From: Alphaproteobacteria bacterium
GTDB lineage: Bacteria > Pseudomonadota > Alphaproteobacteria > Rhizobiales > Aestuariivirgaceae
Assembly: GCA_024642465.1 (NCBI GenBank)
Contig: JAHEBA010000034.1
Coordinates: 1 to 34,808, forward strand
Length of the DNA stretch: 34,808 nucleotides
Reading direction: 5' to 3'
The notes under the pieces are model-generated. The model ran no database searches and was not told where the DNA came from. It saw only the letters and a list, made by a program, of their open reading frames with translations. Each line of letters opens with the position of its first letter. The stretch's first letter is position 1. Both the position numbers and the translations under genes were made by a program. Positions 21,977-31,122 of the stretch are shown here, one piece after another.

Positions 21977-23218
21977 ATGGCAACCGAAAAGATTTCGACC
22001 CTGGTGATTGGTGCGGGACAGGCGGGCATTGCCGCCAGCGAGCACCTGTCTGCCGCAGGCGAACCGCACCTGGTGCTGGAGCGGAGCCGCATCGCCGAGC
22101 GTTGGCGCAGCGAACGCTGGGATTCGCTGGTGCAGAACGGTCCCGTCTGGCACGACCGCTTTCCCAATATGGAGTTCAAGGGACTCGCGCCAGACGAGTT
22201 TGCCGGCAAGCAAGCAGTTGCCGACTACTTCGTCGATTATGCAAGGATGATAGACGCGCCTATCCGTTGCGGCGTGGCGGTGACAAGCGTCGAGCGCAAG
22301 CCGGGCGGGTCCGGCTTCATCGTCGAGACGTCCGAAGGCACCATCGAAGCGGAAAACGTTGTTGCCGCCACGGGACCGTTTCAGAAGCCGCTCATCCCCA
22401 CCGTGGTGTCGGAAGACGCCGGCATCATGCAGATCCACTCCAGCGGTTACCGGAACCCGGACCAGTTGCCGGAGGGCGCGGTGCTGGTGGTCGGCGCAGG
22501 CTCGTCAGGCGCGCAGATTGCCGAGGAACTGGCCCGGGCAGGGCGCAAGGTTTACCTCTCAGTTGGTCCGCACGACCGCCCGCCGCGCCGTTACCGTGGC
22601 AAGGATTTCGTCTGGTGGCTGGGCGTGCTCGGCAAATGGGACCTTGAAACGCCAGATCCGTCGATGGAGCACGTGACCATTGCGGTTAGCGGCGCCTATG
22701 GTGGCCACACCATGGATTTCCGCAATCTCGCCGCGCAAGGCGTGACGTTGCTTGGCCGTGCAGGCGCTTATGCCAATGGTGCGCTGGAGTTCAATGATGA
22801 TCTGGAACGCAACATCACGGCGGGCGACGGCTATTATCTCGCATTGCTCAACGAGGCCGATGCCTATGTGAAGCGTGAAGGGCTCGACTTGCCGGAAGAG
22901 CCGGAAGCCAAAGTTCTGGGGCCGCTGCCGGAGTGCGTCACCAATCCGGTCCTGTCGCTCGACCTGAAACAGGCCGGCGTCACGTCGATCATCTGGGCGA
23001 CCGGTTTTGCGGTGGACTTCAGCTGGCTCAACGTGGGCAACTTCGATGCAAAGGGCCGCCCGGAGCACGTGCGCGGTGTATCGCCGGTGCCGGGGCTCTA
23101 CTTCCTCGGCCTGCCGTGGCTGTCGCGCCGGGCCTCGTCGTTCATCTGGGGCTGCTGGCACGACGCCAGGCATGTCGTTGAACACATCGCTGCAAGCCGC
23201 AAGGCCAAGTGTGCCTGA
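21977..23218 (+). CDS. Flavin-containing monooxygenase-like FAD/NAD(P) oxidoreductase (CzcO type)
   Basis: 413 residues. FAD-binding Rossmann motif GAGQAG (12-17) and a second, NAD(P)-binding motif VLVVGAGSSGAQIAEELA (about 169-186) with the linking ATGPFQKP segment; ATGF near the C-terminus is the family's last motif. It resembles the group annotated as CzcO, often called putative flavoproteins of K+ transport, which are class B monooxygenase-like. The reaction is probably an NADPH-dependent oxygenation of a small N, S or carbonyl compound; the substrate is unknown. The ATG at 21977 has AAGGAG just upstream. Confidence 0.85.
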   Translation: MATEKISTLVIGAGQAGIAASEHLSAAGEPHLVLERSRIAERWRSERWDSLVQNGPVWHDRFPNMEFKGLAPDEFAGKQAVADYFVDYARMIDAPIRCGVAVTSVERKPGGSGFIVETSEGTIEAENVVAATGPFQKPLIPTVVSEDAGIMQIHSSGYRNPDQLPEGAVLVVGAGSSGAQIAEELARAGRKVYLSVGPHDRPPRRYRGKDFVWWLGVLGKWDLETPDPSMEHVTIAVSGAYGGHTMDFRNLAAQGVTLLGRAGAYANGALEFNDDLERNITAGDGYYLALLNEADAYVKREGLDLPEEPEAKVLGPLPECVTNPVLSLDLKQAGVTSIIWATGFAVDFSWLNVGNFDAKGRPEHVRGVSPVPGLYFLGLPWLSRRASSFIWGCWHDARHVVEHIAASRKAKCA

Positions 23219-23249
23219 AGCCGGGGGGGCCGGGGGACGGGTCAGCTGC

Positions 23250-24125
23250 TCACGGCATTGCCAGCGGCTGACTCAACCTGCCTGCAAGGTCCTGGATATA
23301 CTGCCACGCAACGCGGCCTGAGCGGCTGCCGCGCGTCTGCTGCCATTCGATGGCTTCGGCGCGCCATTGTTTTTCGCTCACATCCAGCTTGAAGAAATCG
23401 ATGTAACCGCGAATCATTTCGAGGAATTCGTCCTGCGAGCAGTTGTGGAAGCCGAGCCAAAGGCCAAACCTGTCCGACAGCGAAACCTTTTCCTGCACCG
23501 CCTCGGACGGGTTGATGGCGGTCGACCGCTCGTTCTCGATCATGTCGCGCGGCAGCAGGTGGCGGCGGTTGGAGGTGGCGTACAGCAGCACGTTATCGGG
23601 CCGGCCCTCGATGCCGCCATCAAGTGCTGCCTTGAGTGACTTGTACGAGGTGTCCTGCGCATCGAACGACAGGTCGTCGCAATAGACGATGAAGCGGTAT
23701 TGCTGCTTCTCGCGCAGCAGACCCATCAGCACCGGCAGGCTCTCGATGTCCTCGCGGTGAATTTCGATCAGCTTCAGGCTGTGACCGTGCTGTGCGGTGA
23801 TGGCAGCATGCGCGGCCTTGACCAGCGAGCTCTTGCCCATGCCGCGCGCGCCCCACAATAGTGCGTTGTTTGCGGGCAAACCGCGGGCAAAGCGGGTGGT
23901 GTTGTCCACCAGGATCTCGCGTACCCGGTCGATGCCGTGCAGCAGCACCATCTCGACCCGGTTGACCCGGGGCACCGGTTGCAGCCGGTTGCCGGCCGCA
24001 TGCCAGACGAAGGCGTCGGCTGCGCCGAAATCCGGCTGGGACATTGCAGGCGGGGCAGACCTTTCCAGTGCGCTGGCGATGCGGTCGAGGCGGGAAAGGA
24101 CATCTTCAAGGCGCAGGTCTGACAT
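23250..24125 (-). CDS. DUF815-family P-loop ATPase
   Basis: 291 residues. Walker A WGARGMGKSSLVKA (about 110-123), Walker B-like FIVYCDDLSFD, sensor LLYATSNRRHLLPRDM, then an AAA-type lid. This matches the DUF815 AAA+ ATPase family, common in proteobacteria and usually adjacent to yajC in Hyphomicrobiales, as here. The molecular role is unknown. The ATG at 24125 is chosen because MSDLRLEDVLSRLDRIA starts the conserved region; the frame stays open upstream without similarity. It is convergent with the monooxygenase-like gene and divergent from yajC. Confidence 0.85.
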   Translation of the reverse strand: MSDLRLEDVLSRLDRIASALERSAPPAMSQPDFGAADAFVWHAAGNRLQPVPRVNRVEMVLLHGIDRVREILVDNTTRFARGLPANNALLWGARGMGKSSLVKAAHAAITAQHGHSLKLIEIHREDIESLPVLMGLLREKQQYRFIVYCDDLSFDAQDTSYKSLKAALDGGIEGRPDNVLLYATSNRRHLLPRDMIENERSTAINPSEAVQEKVSLSDRFGLWLGFHNCSQDEFLEMIRGYIDFFKLDVSEKQWRAEAIEWQQTRGSRSGRVAWQYIQDLAGRLSQPLAMP

Positions 24126-24230
24126 TTCTGTAACTGGTGGTCCGGCTGGATTGCATATAGAAGCTGCCAAGGCTTTAGGGGCAGATGCCCGGCGACGCAA
24201 GGCCCAGCCGGTTGCCGGGTGCGTGAGCAG

Positions 24231-24258
24231 TTGCAAACACCGGTCCGGGGGCTATATA
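24231..24258 (+). promoter_or_regulatory. Predicted promoter for yajC
   Basis: TTGCAA (24231-24236), 16-bp spacer, TATATA (24253-24258); one of the best sigma-70-type matches in the window. Start near 24266 and a leader of about 30 nt with GGGAG before the ATG. Confidence 0.55.
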
Positions 24259-24295
24259 GGACGGGCATTATTCGATTTTCGGGAGTTTCTTTCAA

Positions 24296-24631
24296 ATGTT
24301 CATCACACCTGCCTATGCACAAGGCGCAGGCGCCGGTCCGGCTGGCGACCTGTTCGGCATGCTGTTCCTCATCCTGCCGATGGTCGCCATCATGTATTTT
24401 CTGATCTGGCGTCCGCAGCAGAAGCGGATGAAGGAACATCAGGAAATGGTGAAGGGCATCCGGCGCGGCGACAACGTGGTCACCGCCGGCGGCATCATCG
24501 GTAAGGTCACCAAGGTGGTGGATGACAACGAGATCGTCATCGAGTCGGGCGAGGGCGCAAAGATGAGGATGCTGCGCACGTCGGTCACCGAGGTGCGATC
24601 CAAGGGTGAACCCGCCAAGGCAGACAGCTGA
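24296..24631 (+). CDS. yajC: Sec translocase accessory subunit YajC
   Basis: 111 residues. One membrane helix (about 20-40, FGMLFLILPMVAIMYFLIW), then the family motif RPQQKRMKEHQEMV and GDNVVTAGGIIGKVTKVVDDNEIVIE. It forms part of SecDF-YajC, which helps proteins through the Sec pore. A terminator-like hairpin lies between it and secD. Confidence 0.95.
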   Translation: MFITPAYAQGAGAGPAGDLFGMLFLILPMVAIMYFLIWRPQQKRMKEHQEMVKGIRRGDNVVTAGGIIGKVTKVVDDNEIVIESGEGAKMRMLRTSVTEVRSKGEPAKADS

Positions 24632-24638
24632 CGTCAAT

Positions 24639-24669
24639 TGTGGGGCCATCACGGCCCCGCAACCATTTT
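24639..24669 (+). terminator. Terminator or attenuator between yajC and secD
   Basis: TGTGGGGCC-ATCAC-GGCCCCGCA, a 9-bp stem including one G-T pair, followed by ACCATTTT. It starts 8 nt after the yajC stop. The T-run is short and interrupted, so partial read-through into secD is likely. Confidence 0.55.
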
Positions 24670-24747
24670 CCGGGTCCGGCGGTATTCCGGCATCGCGTTG
24701 CGGCACATCACGCCGTGCGACAACACTGAACAACAAGCCTGGCAGTC

Positions 24748-26355
24748 ATGCTTCATTTCTCAAAATTCAAGGCGACAATGGTGGCTCTGGTCATCGTCTT
24801 CGCTGCCCTCGCGGCCATGCCGAACCTCCTGTCCGAGCAAGCCCGGCAGTCACTGCCCGGCTTTCTGCCGAACAAGGCGCTGACGCTGGGCCTCGACCTG
24901 CAGGGCGGCAGCCACGTGTTGCTCGAGGTGGATGCGGCTTCGCTGAAGGAGGGCCTTTCCAAGCAGCTCGTCGGCGATATCCGCCTGAAATTGCGTGACG
25001 GCAAGATCCGCTACCAGGGTCTGAGGCGCACCGATGATGGCGCCGTCGTGACGATCAGCGATGCTGCCGACACCGAGCAGGCCGTGACGCTGCTGCGCGA
25101 GCTGTCTCAGCCGGTGAATGTCGGTCTGTTTGGTCAGGGTGGCCAGGTGCAGGAATTCGACGTCACGGTCAACGGCCAGACCATCACGATGGCAGCCTCC
25201 CAGGGCGGGCTCGACTCGCGCATCGGGCGCGCCGTGCAGCAATCGCTCGAAATCATCGGCCGCCGCATCAACGCGCTGGGCACCACCGAGCCGACCATCC
25301 AGCGCCAGGGCGTGGACCGTATCGTGGTCCAGGTGCCGGGCTTGCAGGATCCGACCCGCCTGAAGGCGCTGCTGGGCCAGACCGCCAAGCTGGCGTTCCG
25401 GCTGCTGTGCGATGCCCAGCCGCAAGGCGAGGGCGGCACCGTGCCGCTGGACTGCGAGGAGATGAAGGAACGGGGCAATCCCAACCTGCCTTACTGGGTG
25501 CAGACCTCGCGTTCTGCAACGGTTGACGGCGAGGACCTGAACGACGCCCAGACCGGCTTCGACCAGCGCACCAACGAACCGGTCGTCAACTTCCGCTTCA
25601 ACGCCACCGGCGCCCAGCGCTTCTGCCGTCTGACCCAGACCAATGTCGGGCGTCCGTTCGCCATCGTGCTGGACAACGAGGTGATTTCGGCCCCGGTCAT
25701 CCGTGAACAGATTTGCGGCGGCACCGGCCAGATTTCCGGCAACTTCACGGTTGAGGAAGCCAATGACCTGTCGATCGTGCTGCGTTCGGGCGCGCTGCCT
25801 GCCAAGCTGACCATCGTCGAGGAACGCACCGTTGGCCCCAGCCTCGGGTCCGACTCGGTACAGGCAGGCATGGTCGCCTCGCTGATCGGCTTCGCCGCTG
25901 TGCTGGCCTTCATGTTCGTGTCCTACGGCCTGTTCGGGCTGTTCTCGATTGTCGCCCTGATGGTCAACCTGCTGATCATCCTTGGCTCGCTGTCAATTCT
26001 CGGCGCCACGCTGACGCTGCCCGGCATCGCCGGCATCGTGCTGACCATGGGTATGGCGGTAGACTCCAACGTGCTGGTGTTCGAGCGCATCCGCGAGGAA
26101 GTGGCCAATGGCCGCTCGCCGCTCAACGCCATCGAAACCGGCTTCAAGATGGCGCTCGGCACCATCCTTGACGCCAACATCACCACCCTGATTGCAGCCG
26201 TGATCCTGTTCGGCATGGGCTCCGGCCCGGTCCGCGGGTTTGCGGTCACTCTGGGTATCGGTATCCTGTCCACGGTGTTCACCGCCTACACGGTGACGCG
26301 CATGATCATTGCCTTCTGGGTTCGCAGGCGCCGGCCCAAGGCAGTGCCGCTGTGA
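24748..26355 (+). CDS. secD: Protein translocase subunit SecD
   Basis: 535 residues. An N-terminal membrane helix is followed by TLGLDLQGGSHVLLEVD (D1 motif), a large periplasmic domain with the LGTTEPTIQRQG and RIVVQVPG segments and VISAPVIREQI, and then five membrane helices, including GIAGIVLTMGMAVDSNVLVFERIREE (helix 4, with the conserved D and R/E). With SecF it uses the proton gradient to pull exported proteins from the Sec channel. secF follows 25 nt later. Confidence 0.96.
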   Translation: MLHFSKFKATMVALVIVFAALAAMPNLLSEQARQSLPGFLPNKALTLGLDLQGGSHVLLEVDAASLKEGLSKQLVGDIRLKLRDGKIRYQGLRRTDDGAVVTISDAADTEQAVTLLRELSQPVNVGLFGQGGQVQEFDVTVNGQTITMAASQGGLDSRIGRAVQQSLEIIGRRINALGTTEPTIQRQGVDRIVVQVPGLQDPTRLKALLGQTAKLAFRLLCDAQPQGEGGTVPLDCEEMKERGNPNLPYWVQTSRSATVDGEDLNDAQTGFDQRTNEPVVNFRFNATGAQRFCRLTQTNVGRPFAIVLDNEVISAPVIREQICGGTGQISGNFTVEEANDLSIVLRSGALPAKLTIVEERTVGPSLGSDSVQAGMVASLIGFAAVLAFMFVSYGLFGLFSIVALMVNLLIILGSLSILGATLTLPGIAGIVLTMGMAVDSNVLVFERIREEVANGRSPLNAIETGFKMALGTILDANITTLIAAVILFGMGSGPVRGFAVTLGIGILSTVFTAYTVTRMIIAFWVRRRRPKAVPL

Positions 26356-26380
26356 GTTCAAGAACGGGGAGAATGATACG

Positions 26381-27343
26381 ATGAAACCGCTTCGCTTCGT
26401 TCCGGACAGCACGAACATCAAGTTCATGAATGTCGCCAGGCCTGGCTTCGTGGCCTCGATTGCCGCCGTGATTGCGTCCGTCGTGCTGTTCTTCACGGTT
26501 AGCCTCAACTACGGCATCGACTTTACCGGCGGCACTGAAATCCTGGTCAAGCCGACGCCGGAAAACGCCCAGACGCTGAGCATCGACGAGATGCGCTCCG
26601 TGGTGAGCGGCCTCGGCCTCGGCAGCACCGAACTGCAGGAGTTCGGTTCGGAAGGCGATGTCGCCATCCGCATCGGCCTGCAGGACGGCGGCGAGGAAGC
26701 CCAGCAGGAGGCCGTTGCCAAGGTCAAGGACGCCTTCGGTGTCAAGGTCGATTACCGCGCCGTCAACTCGCTGGGCTCGAAGGTGTCGGGCGAACTGGCG
26801 CGCGACGGCATTTTGGCCATCCTTTTGTCCTTCGTCGCCATCATGATCTACATCTGGCTGCGGTTCGAATGGCAGTTCGCCATCGGTACGGTCGCCACGC
26901 TGATCCACGACGTGGCGCTGACAATCGGCCTTCTGTGCCTTGTGCGGGTACAGTTCGACCTGACCTCGATTGCCGCCATCCTGACCATCGTGGGCTACTC
27001 GCTGAACGACACCGTGGTGGTGTTTGACCGGTTCCGCGAGAATCTGCGCAAGTACAAGAAGATGCCGTTCGACGAGATGGTGGACCTGTCGCTGAACCAG
27101 ACCCTGCCTCGCACGTTGATGACCTCGATCTCGACGCTCGGGGCGCTGCTGGCGCTGTACATCTTCGGCGGCGAGGTTCTGCGCGGCTTCACCTTCATCA
27201 TGATCTTCGGCGTGCTGGTCGGCACCTACTCGTCGATCTTCATCGGGGCTCCGCTGCTTTCGTTCATGGGCGCATACGTAGACCGCACGCCCAAGCCGGA
27301 ACCGGGTGACGTACCCGCCGAAGCGGACGGCACGCAGCCCTGA
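26381..27343 (+). CDS. secF: Protein translocase subunit SecF
   Basis: 320 residues. It has LNYGIDFTGGTEILVKP in the first periplasmic region and six membrane helices, with ILTIVGYSLNDTVVVFDRFREN in helix 4. The start is at the ATG at 26381 (GGGGAGAATGATACG upstream gives a ribosome-binding site). Its stop overlaps the next start by one base (TGATG), so the Mth938-domain gene is probably translationally coupled. Confidence 0.96.
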   Translation: MKPLRFVPDSTNIKFMNVARPGFVASIAAVIASVVLFFTVSLNYGIDFTGGTEILVKPTPENAQTLSIDEMRSVVSGLGLGSTELQEFGSEGDVAIRIGLQDGGEEAQQEAVAKVKDAFGVKVDYRAVNSLGSKVSGELARDGILAILLSFVAIMIYIWLRFEWQFAIGTVATLIHDVALTIGLLCLVRVQFDLTSIAAILTIVGYSLNDTVVVFDRFRENLRKYKKMPFDEMVDLSLNQTLPRTLMTSISTLGALLALYIFGGEVLRGFTFIMIFGVLVGTYSSIFIGAPLLSFMGAYVDRTPKPEPGDVPAEADGTQP

Positions 27344-27747
27344 TGTGTCCAGCGGGGGGAAAGGCCTATCTCAACGAACGGGTGCCGATCGATGCCTATG
27401 GCAATGGCGGCTTCAGGTTCCGCGACATGTCGCACAAGGGATCTCTGTTGTGCCTTCCATCCGGCGTGTTCGGCTGGGAACCGGTTCACGGGGCGCAGCT
27501 GACGCTGGCCAATTTTCGCGCCATCCTCGATGCGCCCGAAGGCATTGATTTCGTTCTGCTTGGCACCGGCGACGGGCAGATTTTTCCGCCCGCCGCTGTG
27601 CGCAAGGTGTTCGTCGAAGCCGGCATCGGGCTCGAACCGATGAGCACGGGCGCGGCGGTGCGCACCTACAACGTGCTGCTGGCCGAAGGCCGCGACGTGG
27701 CCTGCGCGCTGATTGCCGTTGACGAGCACCGGCCACAGGGAAGTTGA
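27343..27747 (+). CDS. Mth938/DUF498-domain protein (NDUFAF3-like)
   Basis: 134 residues. The Mth938 fold is shown by FRFRDMSHKGSLLCLPSGVFGWEP and LLGTGDGQIFPPAAVRKVF, then GIGLEPMSTGAAVRTYNVLLAEGRDVACALIAV. The mitochondrial homologue NDUFAF3 is a complex I assembly factor. In alphaproteobacteria this gene often sits beside secF, as here. The bacterial function is not settled. It is coupled to secF (TGATG) and followed 3 nt later by the squalene/phytoene-synthase-like gene. Confidence 0.85.
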   Translation: MCPAGGKAYLNERVPIDAYGNGGFRFRDMSHKGSLLCLPSGVFGWEPVHGAQLTLANFRAILDAPEGIDFVLLGTGDGQIFPPAAVRKVFVEAGIGLEPMSTGAAVRTYNVLLAEGRDVACALIAVDEHRPQGS

Positions 27748-27750
27748 CCT

Positions 27751-28611
27751 ATGCCAGGGGCATTTCCGGAACAGCTGAGCGAACACCTGGTGGCAGCAGT
27801 CCGGACTGCCGACCGCGACCGCTACCTGTGCCTGTTGCTGACGCCCGAGCCGCGCCGTGGCGAGCTTGCCGCCCTCTATGCATTCAACGCCGAACTGGCC
27901 CAGATCCGTGAACGCATCTCGGACCCGGCGGCTGGCGAGGTGCGGCTGGCGTGGTGGGAGCAGATCATCAACGGCATTTTTGCGGGCGAAGTGGTGAACG
28001 CGCCGGTGCCGCAAGGCCTTGCCCGCGCGGTTGAGGCAGGAGACCTGCCGCGCCATGTGCTGACGCACATGATCGAGGCTCGCCGTTTCGACCTGTTCGA
28101 CGACCCCATGCCCGACCTCAACACGCTGGAAGGCTATCTCGGTGAAACGTCGTCGGCGCTGATCCAGATGTCTGCGCTCGTGCTCGCGGGCTATGACGCG
28201 CTGGAGTGCGCCGAAGTTTCGGGGCTGGCCGGGGTGGCCAGCGGCATGGCCGGTTTGCTCAGGTCGCTGCCTATCCACCGTGCACGGGGGCAGTGTTACG
28301 TGCCTGCGGATACGTTGCAGAAGCAGGATTTGCAGTCTTCCCACGTCATCGCCGGGCGAACAGGCGCAGCAATGGACCTGGTATTGCTTGAGCTGGTGGC
28401 GCATGCGCAGCGCCGTCTTGCCGGAGCCCGCCGCGAGGCATCGCGGGTGCCGGAGGCTGCGCTCCCGGCATTCCTGCACGCCAGCCTGACCGAGCCCTAC
28501 CTGAAGCGGCTGGGCAAGGCCCGCGGCGCCATGCTGACCTCCGTGGTCAGCCGGCCGCAGTGGCTCAACCAGATCACGCTGTACAAGGCGGCAAAGGGCG
28601 AGACGTTCTAA
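27751..28611 (+). CDS. Squalene/phytoene-synthase-like protein (NDUFAF6-like)
   Basis: 286 residues. It has the all-helical trans-isoprenyl synthase fold: ALYAFNAELAQIRERISDPAAGEVRLAWWEQ (in part), FDLFDDPMPDLNTLEGYLGETSSALIQMSA, PYLKRLGKARG. The first Asp-rich catalytic motif of real squalene/phytoene synthases (DxxxD) is not intact (FNAELAQIRE), as in NDUFAF6, the mitochondrial complex I assembly factor. So it is probably not a terpene synthase. It is tightly linked to the Mth938-domain gene (3-nt gap). Confidence 0.82.
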   Translation: MPGAFPEQLSEHLVAAVRTADRDRYLCLLLTPEPRRGELAALYAFNAELAQIRERISDPAAGEVRLAWWEQIINGIFAGEVVNAPVPQGLARAVEAGDLPRHVLTHMIEARRFDLFDDPMPDLNTLEGYLGETSSALIQMSALVLAGYDALECAEVSGLAGVASGMAGLLRSLPIHRARGQCYVPADTLQKQDLQSSHVIAGRTGAAMDLVLLELVAHAQRRLAGARREASRVPEAALPAFLHASLTEPYLKRLGKARGAMLTSVVSRPQWLNQITLYKAAKGETF

Positions 28612-28688
28612 CCCTGTTTACCCATTGCTTTCCTCGGGCAAGGGCGGCAGCCCGCGACTCGAGGATCCAATTGCGATCCTGCTATGGA

Positions 28689-28720
28689 CCCTCGGGTCAA
28701 GCCAGAGGGAGACTGTTTTT
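28689..28720 (+). terminator. Possible terminator after the squalene/phytoene-synthase-like gene
   Basis: CCCTC-N11-GAGGG followed after 6 nt by TTTTT, just before the trmFO stop on the opposite strand. A second small palindrome, AGGATC-N7-GATCCT, lies upstream at about 28661-28679. The stem is short, so the call is weak. Confidence 0.28.
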
Positions 28721-28729
28721 GGACTTCAC

Positions 28730-30148
28730 TTATTCCGCTGCCTTCAGCATCTGCCCATCTAGCCAGCCGGTGAAATCCCGCTTGGCACGGGTGGTATAGG
28801 CAATCTGCCGCGCCGGTTTCTTGGCCTTGCCGCGCGGGCGTTTGCCGTTCTCGTCGCGCGGTACCTCAACTTCCGGAAACAGCCCGAAGTTCACGTTCAT
28901 TGGCTGGAATGATCGCGCCTTAGAGGTCATGTCGCCGCTCTCGTCCACCAGGTGCCCGCCGGTGATGTGCGATACCAGCGCGCCGTGCGCCGTCGTGGGC
29001 GGCGGCTTGGTCATGCTTGTGCCCAGCAGTTCCGCAGCGGCCAGGCGCCCCGCCAGCAGCCCCATTGCGGCGCTCTCGACATAGCCTTCGACGCCTGTGA
29101 TCTGGCCTGCAAAGCGCACGTTTGGCCGGACCTTGAGGCGCAATCGCGCATCCAGCAGCTTCGGCGAGTTGATGAACGTGTTGCGGTGAATGCCGCCCAG
29201 GCGGGCGAATTCGGCCTTCTCCAGGCCCGGAATCATGTGCAGCACCTCGACCTGCGCGCCATACTTCATCTTGGTCTGGAAACCGACCATGTTGTAGAGC
29301 GTGCCCAGCGCGTTGTCCTGGCGCAGCTGCACCACTGCATAGGGCTTTACGTCCGGCTGGTGCGCATTGGTCAGGCCCATCGGCTTCATCGGTCCATGAC
29401 GCAGGGTTTCCGGCCCGCGCTCGGCCATCACCTCTACCGGCAAGCAGCCGTCGAAATAGGGCGTGCCTTCCCATTCCTTGAATGCAGTCTTGTCGGCAGC
29501 CAGAAGTGCGGCGATGAACGCCTCGTACTGGGCCTTGTCGAGCGGGCAGTTGATGTAGTCGGCGCCCGACCCGCCGGGGCCAGGCTTGTCGTAGCGCGAC
29601 TGGTACCACGCCTTCGAGAAATCGATGGTTTCCTTGTAAACGATGGGCGCGATCGCATCGAAGAAGGCAAGCCCCTCGTCGCCGGTGGCGGCGCGGATGT
29701 CCTGCGCCAGCGCGGGCGAGGTGAGGGGGCCGGTGGCGATGATGGTCGAGGCCCAGTCCGCCGGCGGCAGGCCCGGCATTTCCTCGCGGCTGATGGTGAT
29801 GTTCGGATGGGATTCCAGCGCGGCGGTGACGGCGGCCGAGAATGCCTCGCGGTCGACCGCCAGTGCACCGCCCGCTGGCAGCTTGTGCTCATCACCCTTG
29901 GCCATGATCAGCGAGCCCGCCTGGCGCATTTCCCAGTGCAGCAGGCCGACCGCGTTGTGCTCATCGTCGTCCGAACGGAAAGAGTTGGAACAGACCAGTT
30001 CAGCAAGGCCGTCCGTCTGGTGCGCGTCGGTGCCGCGAACCGGGCGCATCTCGTGGATCACCACCTTGACGCCCGCCTGAGCGGCTGCCCAGGCGGCTTC
30101 CGATCCGGCCATGCCGCCGCCGATGATGTGCAATGTCTTGTCCGTCAT
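28730..30148 (-). CDS. trmFO: Folate-dependent tRNA (uracil-54) methyltransferase TrmFO
   Basis: 472 residues. FAD-binding [11 protein letters not shown] (10-20), then [14 protein letters not shown] and [18 protein letters not shown], where the Cys aligns with the catalytic cysteine. The C-terminal [18 protein letters not shown] and [14 protein letters not shown] segments are diagnostic. It makes ribothymidine at tRNA position 54 using methylenetetrahydrofolate and FADH2. The ATG at 30148 has AGGG nearby; the ATG at 30184 would add 12 residues before the GxGxxG fold. It is separated from the LysR gene by 43 nt. Confidence 0.95.
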   Translation of the reverse strand: MTDKTLHIIGGGMAGSEAAWAAAQAGVKVVIHEMRPVRGTDAHQTDGLAELVCSNSFRSDDDEHNAVGLLHWEMRQAGSLIMAKGDEHKLPAGGALAVDREAFSAAVTAALESHPNITISREEMPGLPPADWASTIIATGPLTSPALAQDIRAATGDEGLAFFDAIAPIVYKETIDFSKAWYQSRYDKPGPGGSGADYINCPLDKAQYEAFIAALLAADKTAFKEWEGTPYFDGCLPVEVMAERGPETLRHGPMKPMGLTNAHQPDVKPYAVVQLRQDNALGTLYNMVGFQTKMKYGAQVEVLHMIPGLEKAEFARLGGIHRNTFINSPKLLDARLRLKVRPNVRFAGQITGVEGYVESAAMGLLAGRLAAAELLGTSMTKPPPTTAHGALVSHITGGHLVDESGDMTSKARSFQPMNVNFGLFPEVEVPRDENGKRPRGKAKKPARQIAYTTRAKRDFTGWLDGQMLKAAE

Positions 30149-30191
30149 GCACCCTGGCTTAGCGCCGTTGCAGGGCAGGAGCAAGACCCGG

Positions 30192-31106
30192 TCAGCTTGG
30201 CTGGCGGGCTTCGTTCAGCAGCCACGTGTGGAACATGCGCGCCTGTTCAGACATCTGCCCTTCGCGCGGACGCAGCAGCCAGAAACCGCGGTCGGACTCC
30301 TGCGCCACCGGGATCGGCCGTACGAGGTCGCCCTGTTCGATGAAGTCCTCCGCCAGCCGTCGGCCGCACAGGGCAATGCCCTCGCCGCGCAGGGCCGACT
30401 GGATCAGCACCATGTAGTTGTCGAAGGTGAAGCCGCGCCCGTCGGGTTCGCCCTCGACGCCGATGGCTTCGAGGAAGCTGTCCCAGGTCACCCAGTTGCG
30501 GTCGAACTTGGCCAGGTGCAGCAGCGAGTGCTTCAGAAGGTCGGCAGGCTTGGCCAGCGGTCCCGCCTTTTCAAGGTAGCGCGGCGAGCATACCGGCCAG
30601 ATCTCGTTGTCGAACAGTCTGGTTGCTTCCACGCCGGGCCACTCGCCGGGGCCGTAGCGCACGGCAATGTCGATGCCTTCGCTGGCGAGATCGTAGACCG
30701 GCGAGGCAGCAACCAGCCGGATGTCGATTTCCGGGTGCTGTCCGCGAAACTTGGCGATACGCGCCATCAGCCAGTAGGAGGCGAAGGCGACGGAGGTGGC
30801 GACAGTCAGTTCGCCGGGTCCACGCTGCCGGCGCAGGTCCGCCGAAACGTTGGCAACGTGCTCAAGCCCCATGGTCACGGCCCGGTGCAGCCGCTCGCCC
30901 TCGTGCGTCAGCGACAGCCCGCGCGACTGGCGCTGGAACAGCGAAAAGCCGAGAAACTCTTCCAGCAACTGGATCTGCCGCGACACGGCGGACTGCGTAA
31001 CGTCCAGTTCCTTCGCGGCCCGGGTGAAGTTCATGTGCCGGCCGGCCGCCTCGAACACGACCAGCGCGTTGGTTGGCGGCAAGTGTTTGCGCAAGGCGAC
31101 TGCCAT
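30192..31106 (-). CDS. LysR-type transcriptional regulator (GcvA-like)
   Basis: 304 residues. N-terminal HTH (about 13-70): [53 protein letters not shown]. The C-terminal periplasmic-binding-protein-like effector domain has [21 protein letters not shown] and [18 protein letters not shown], resembling GcvA-type regulators of glycine cleavage or amino-acid genes. The target is unknown; the GcvT-domain oxidoreductase at 893-3352 is far away. A perfect inverted repeat CCAGATC-N15-GATCTGG lies 17-45 nt before the start. Confidence 0.88.
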   Translation of the reverse strand: MAVALRKHLPPTNALVVFEAAGRHMNFTRAAKELDVTQSAVSRQIQLLEEFLGFSLFQRQSRGLSLTHEGERLHRAVTMGLEHVANVSADLRRQRGPGELTVATSVAFASYWLMARIAKFRGQHPEIDIRLVAASPVYDLASEGIDIAVRYGPGEWPGVEATRLFDNEIWPVCSPRYLEKAGPLAKPADLLKHSLLHLAKFDRNWVTWDSFLEAIGVEGEPDGRGFTFDNYMVLIQSALRGEGIALCGRRLAEDFIEQGDLVRPIPVAQESDRGFWLLRPREGQMSEQARMFHTWLLNEARQPS

Positions 31107-31122
31107 GAGTTTGAAGTCCTCT

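Noticed and set aside
27751..28611. A true squalene or phytoene synthase and a hopanoid or carotenoid pathway
   Set aside because: The first Asp-rich motif is degraded and no other terpenoid gene is nearby; the context with secF and the Mth938-domain gene fits the NDUFAF6-like branch.
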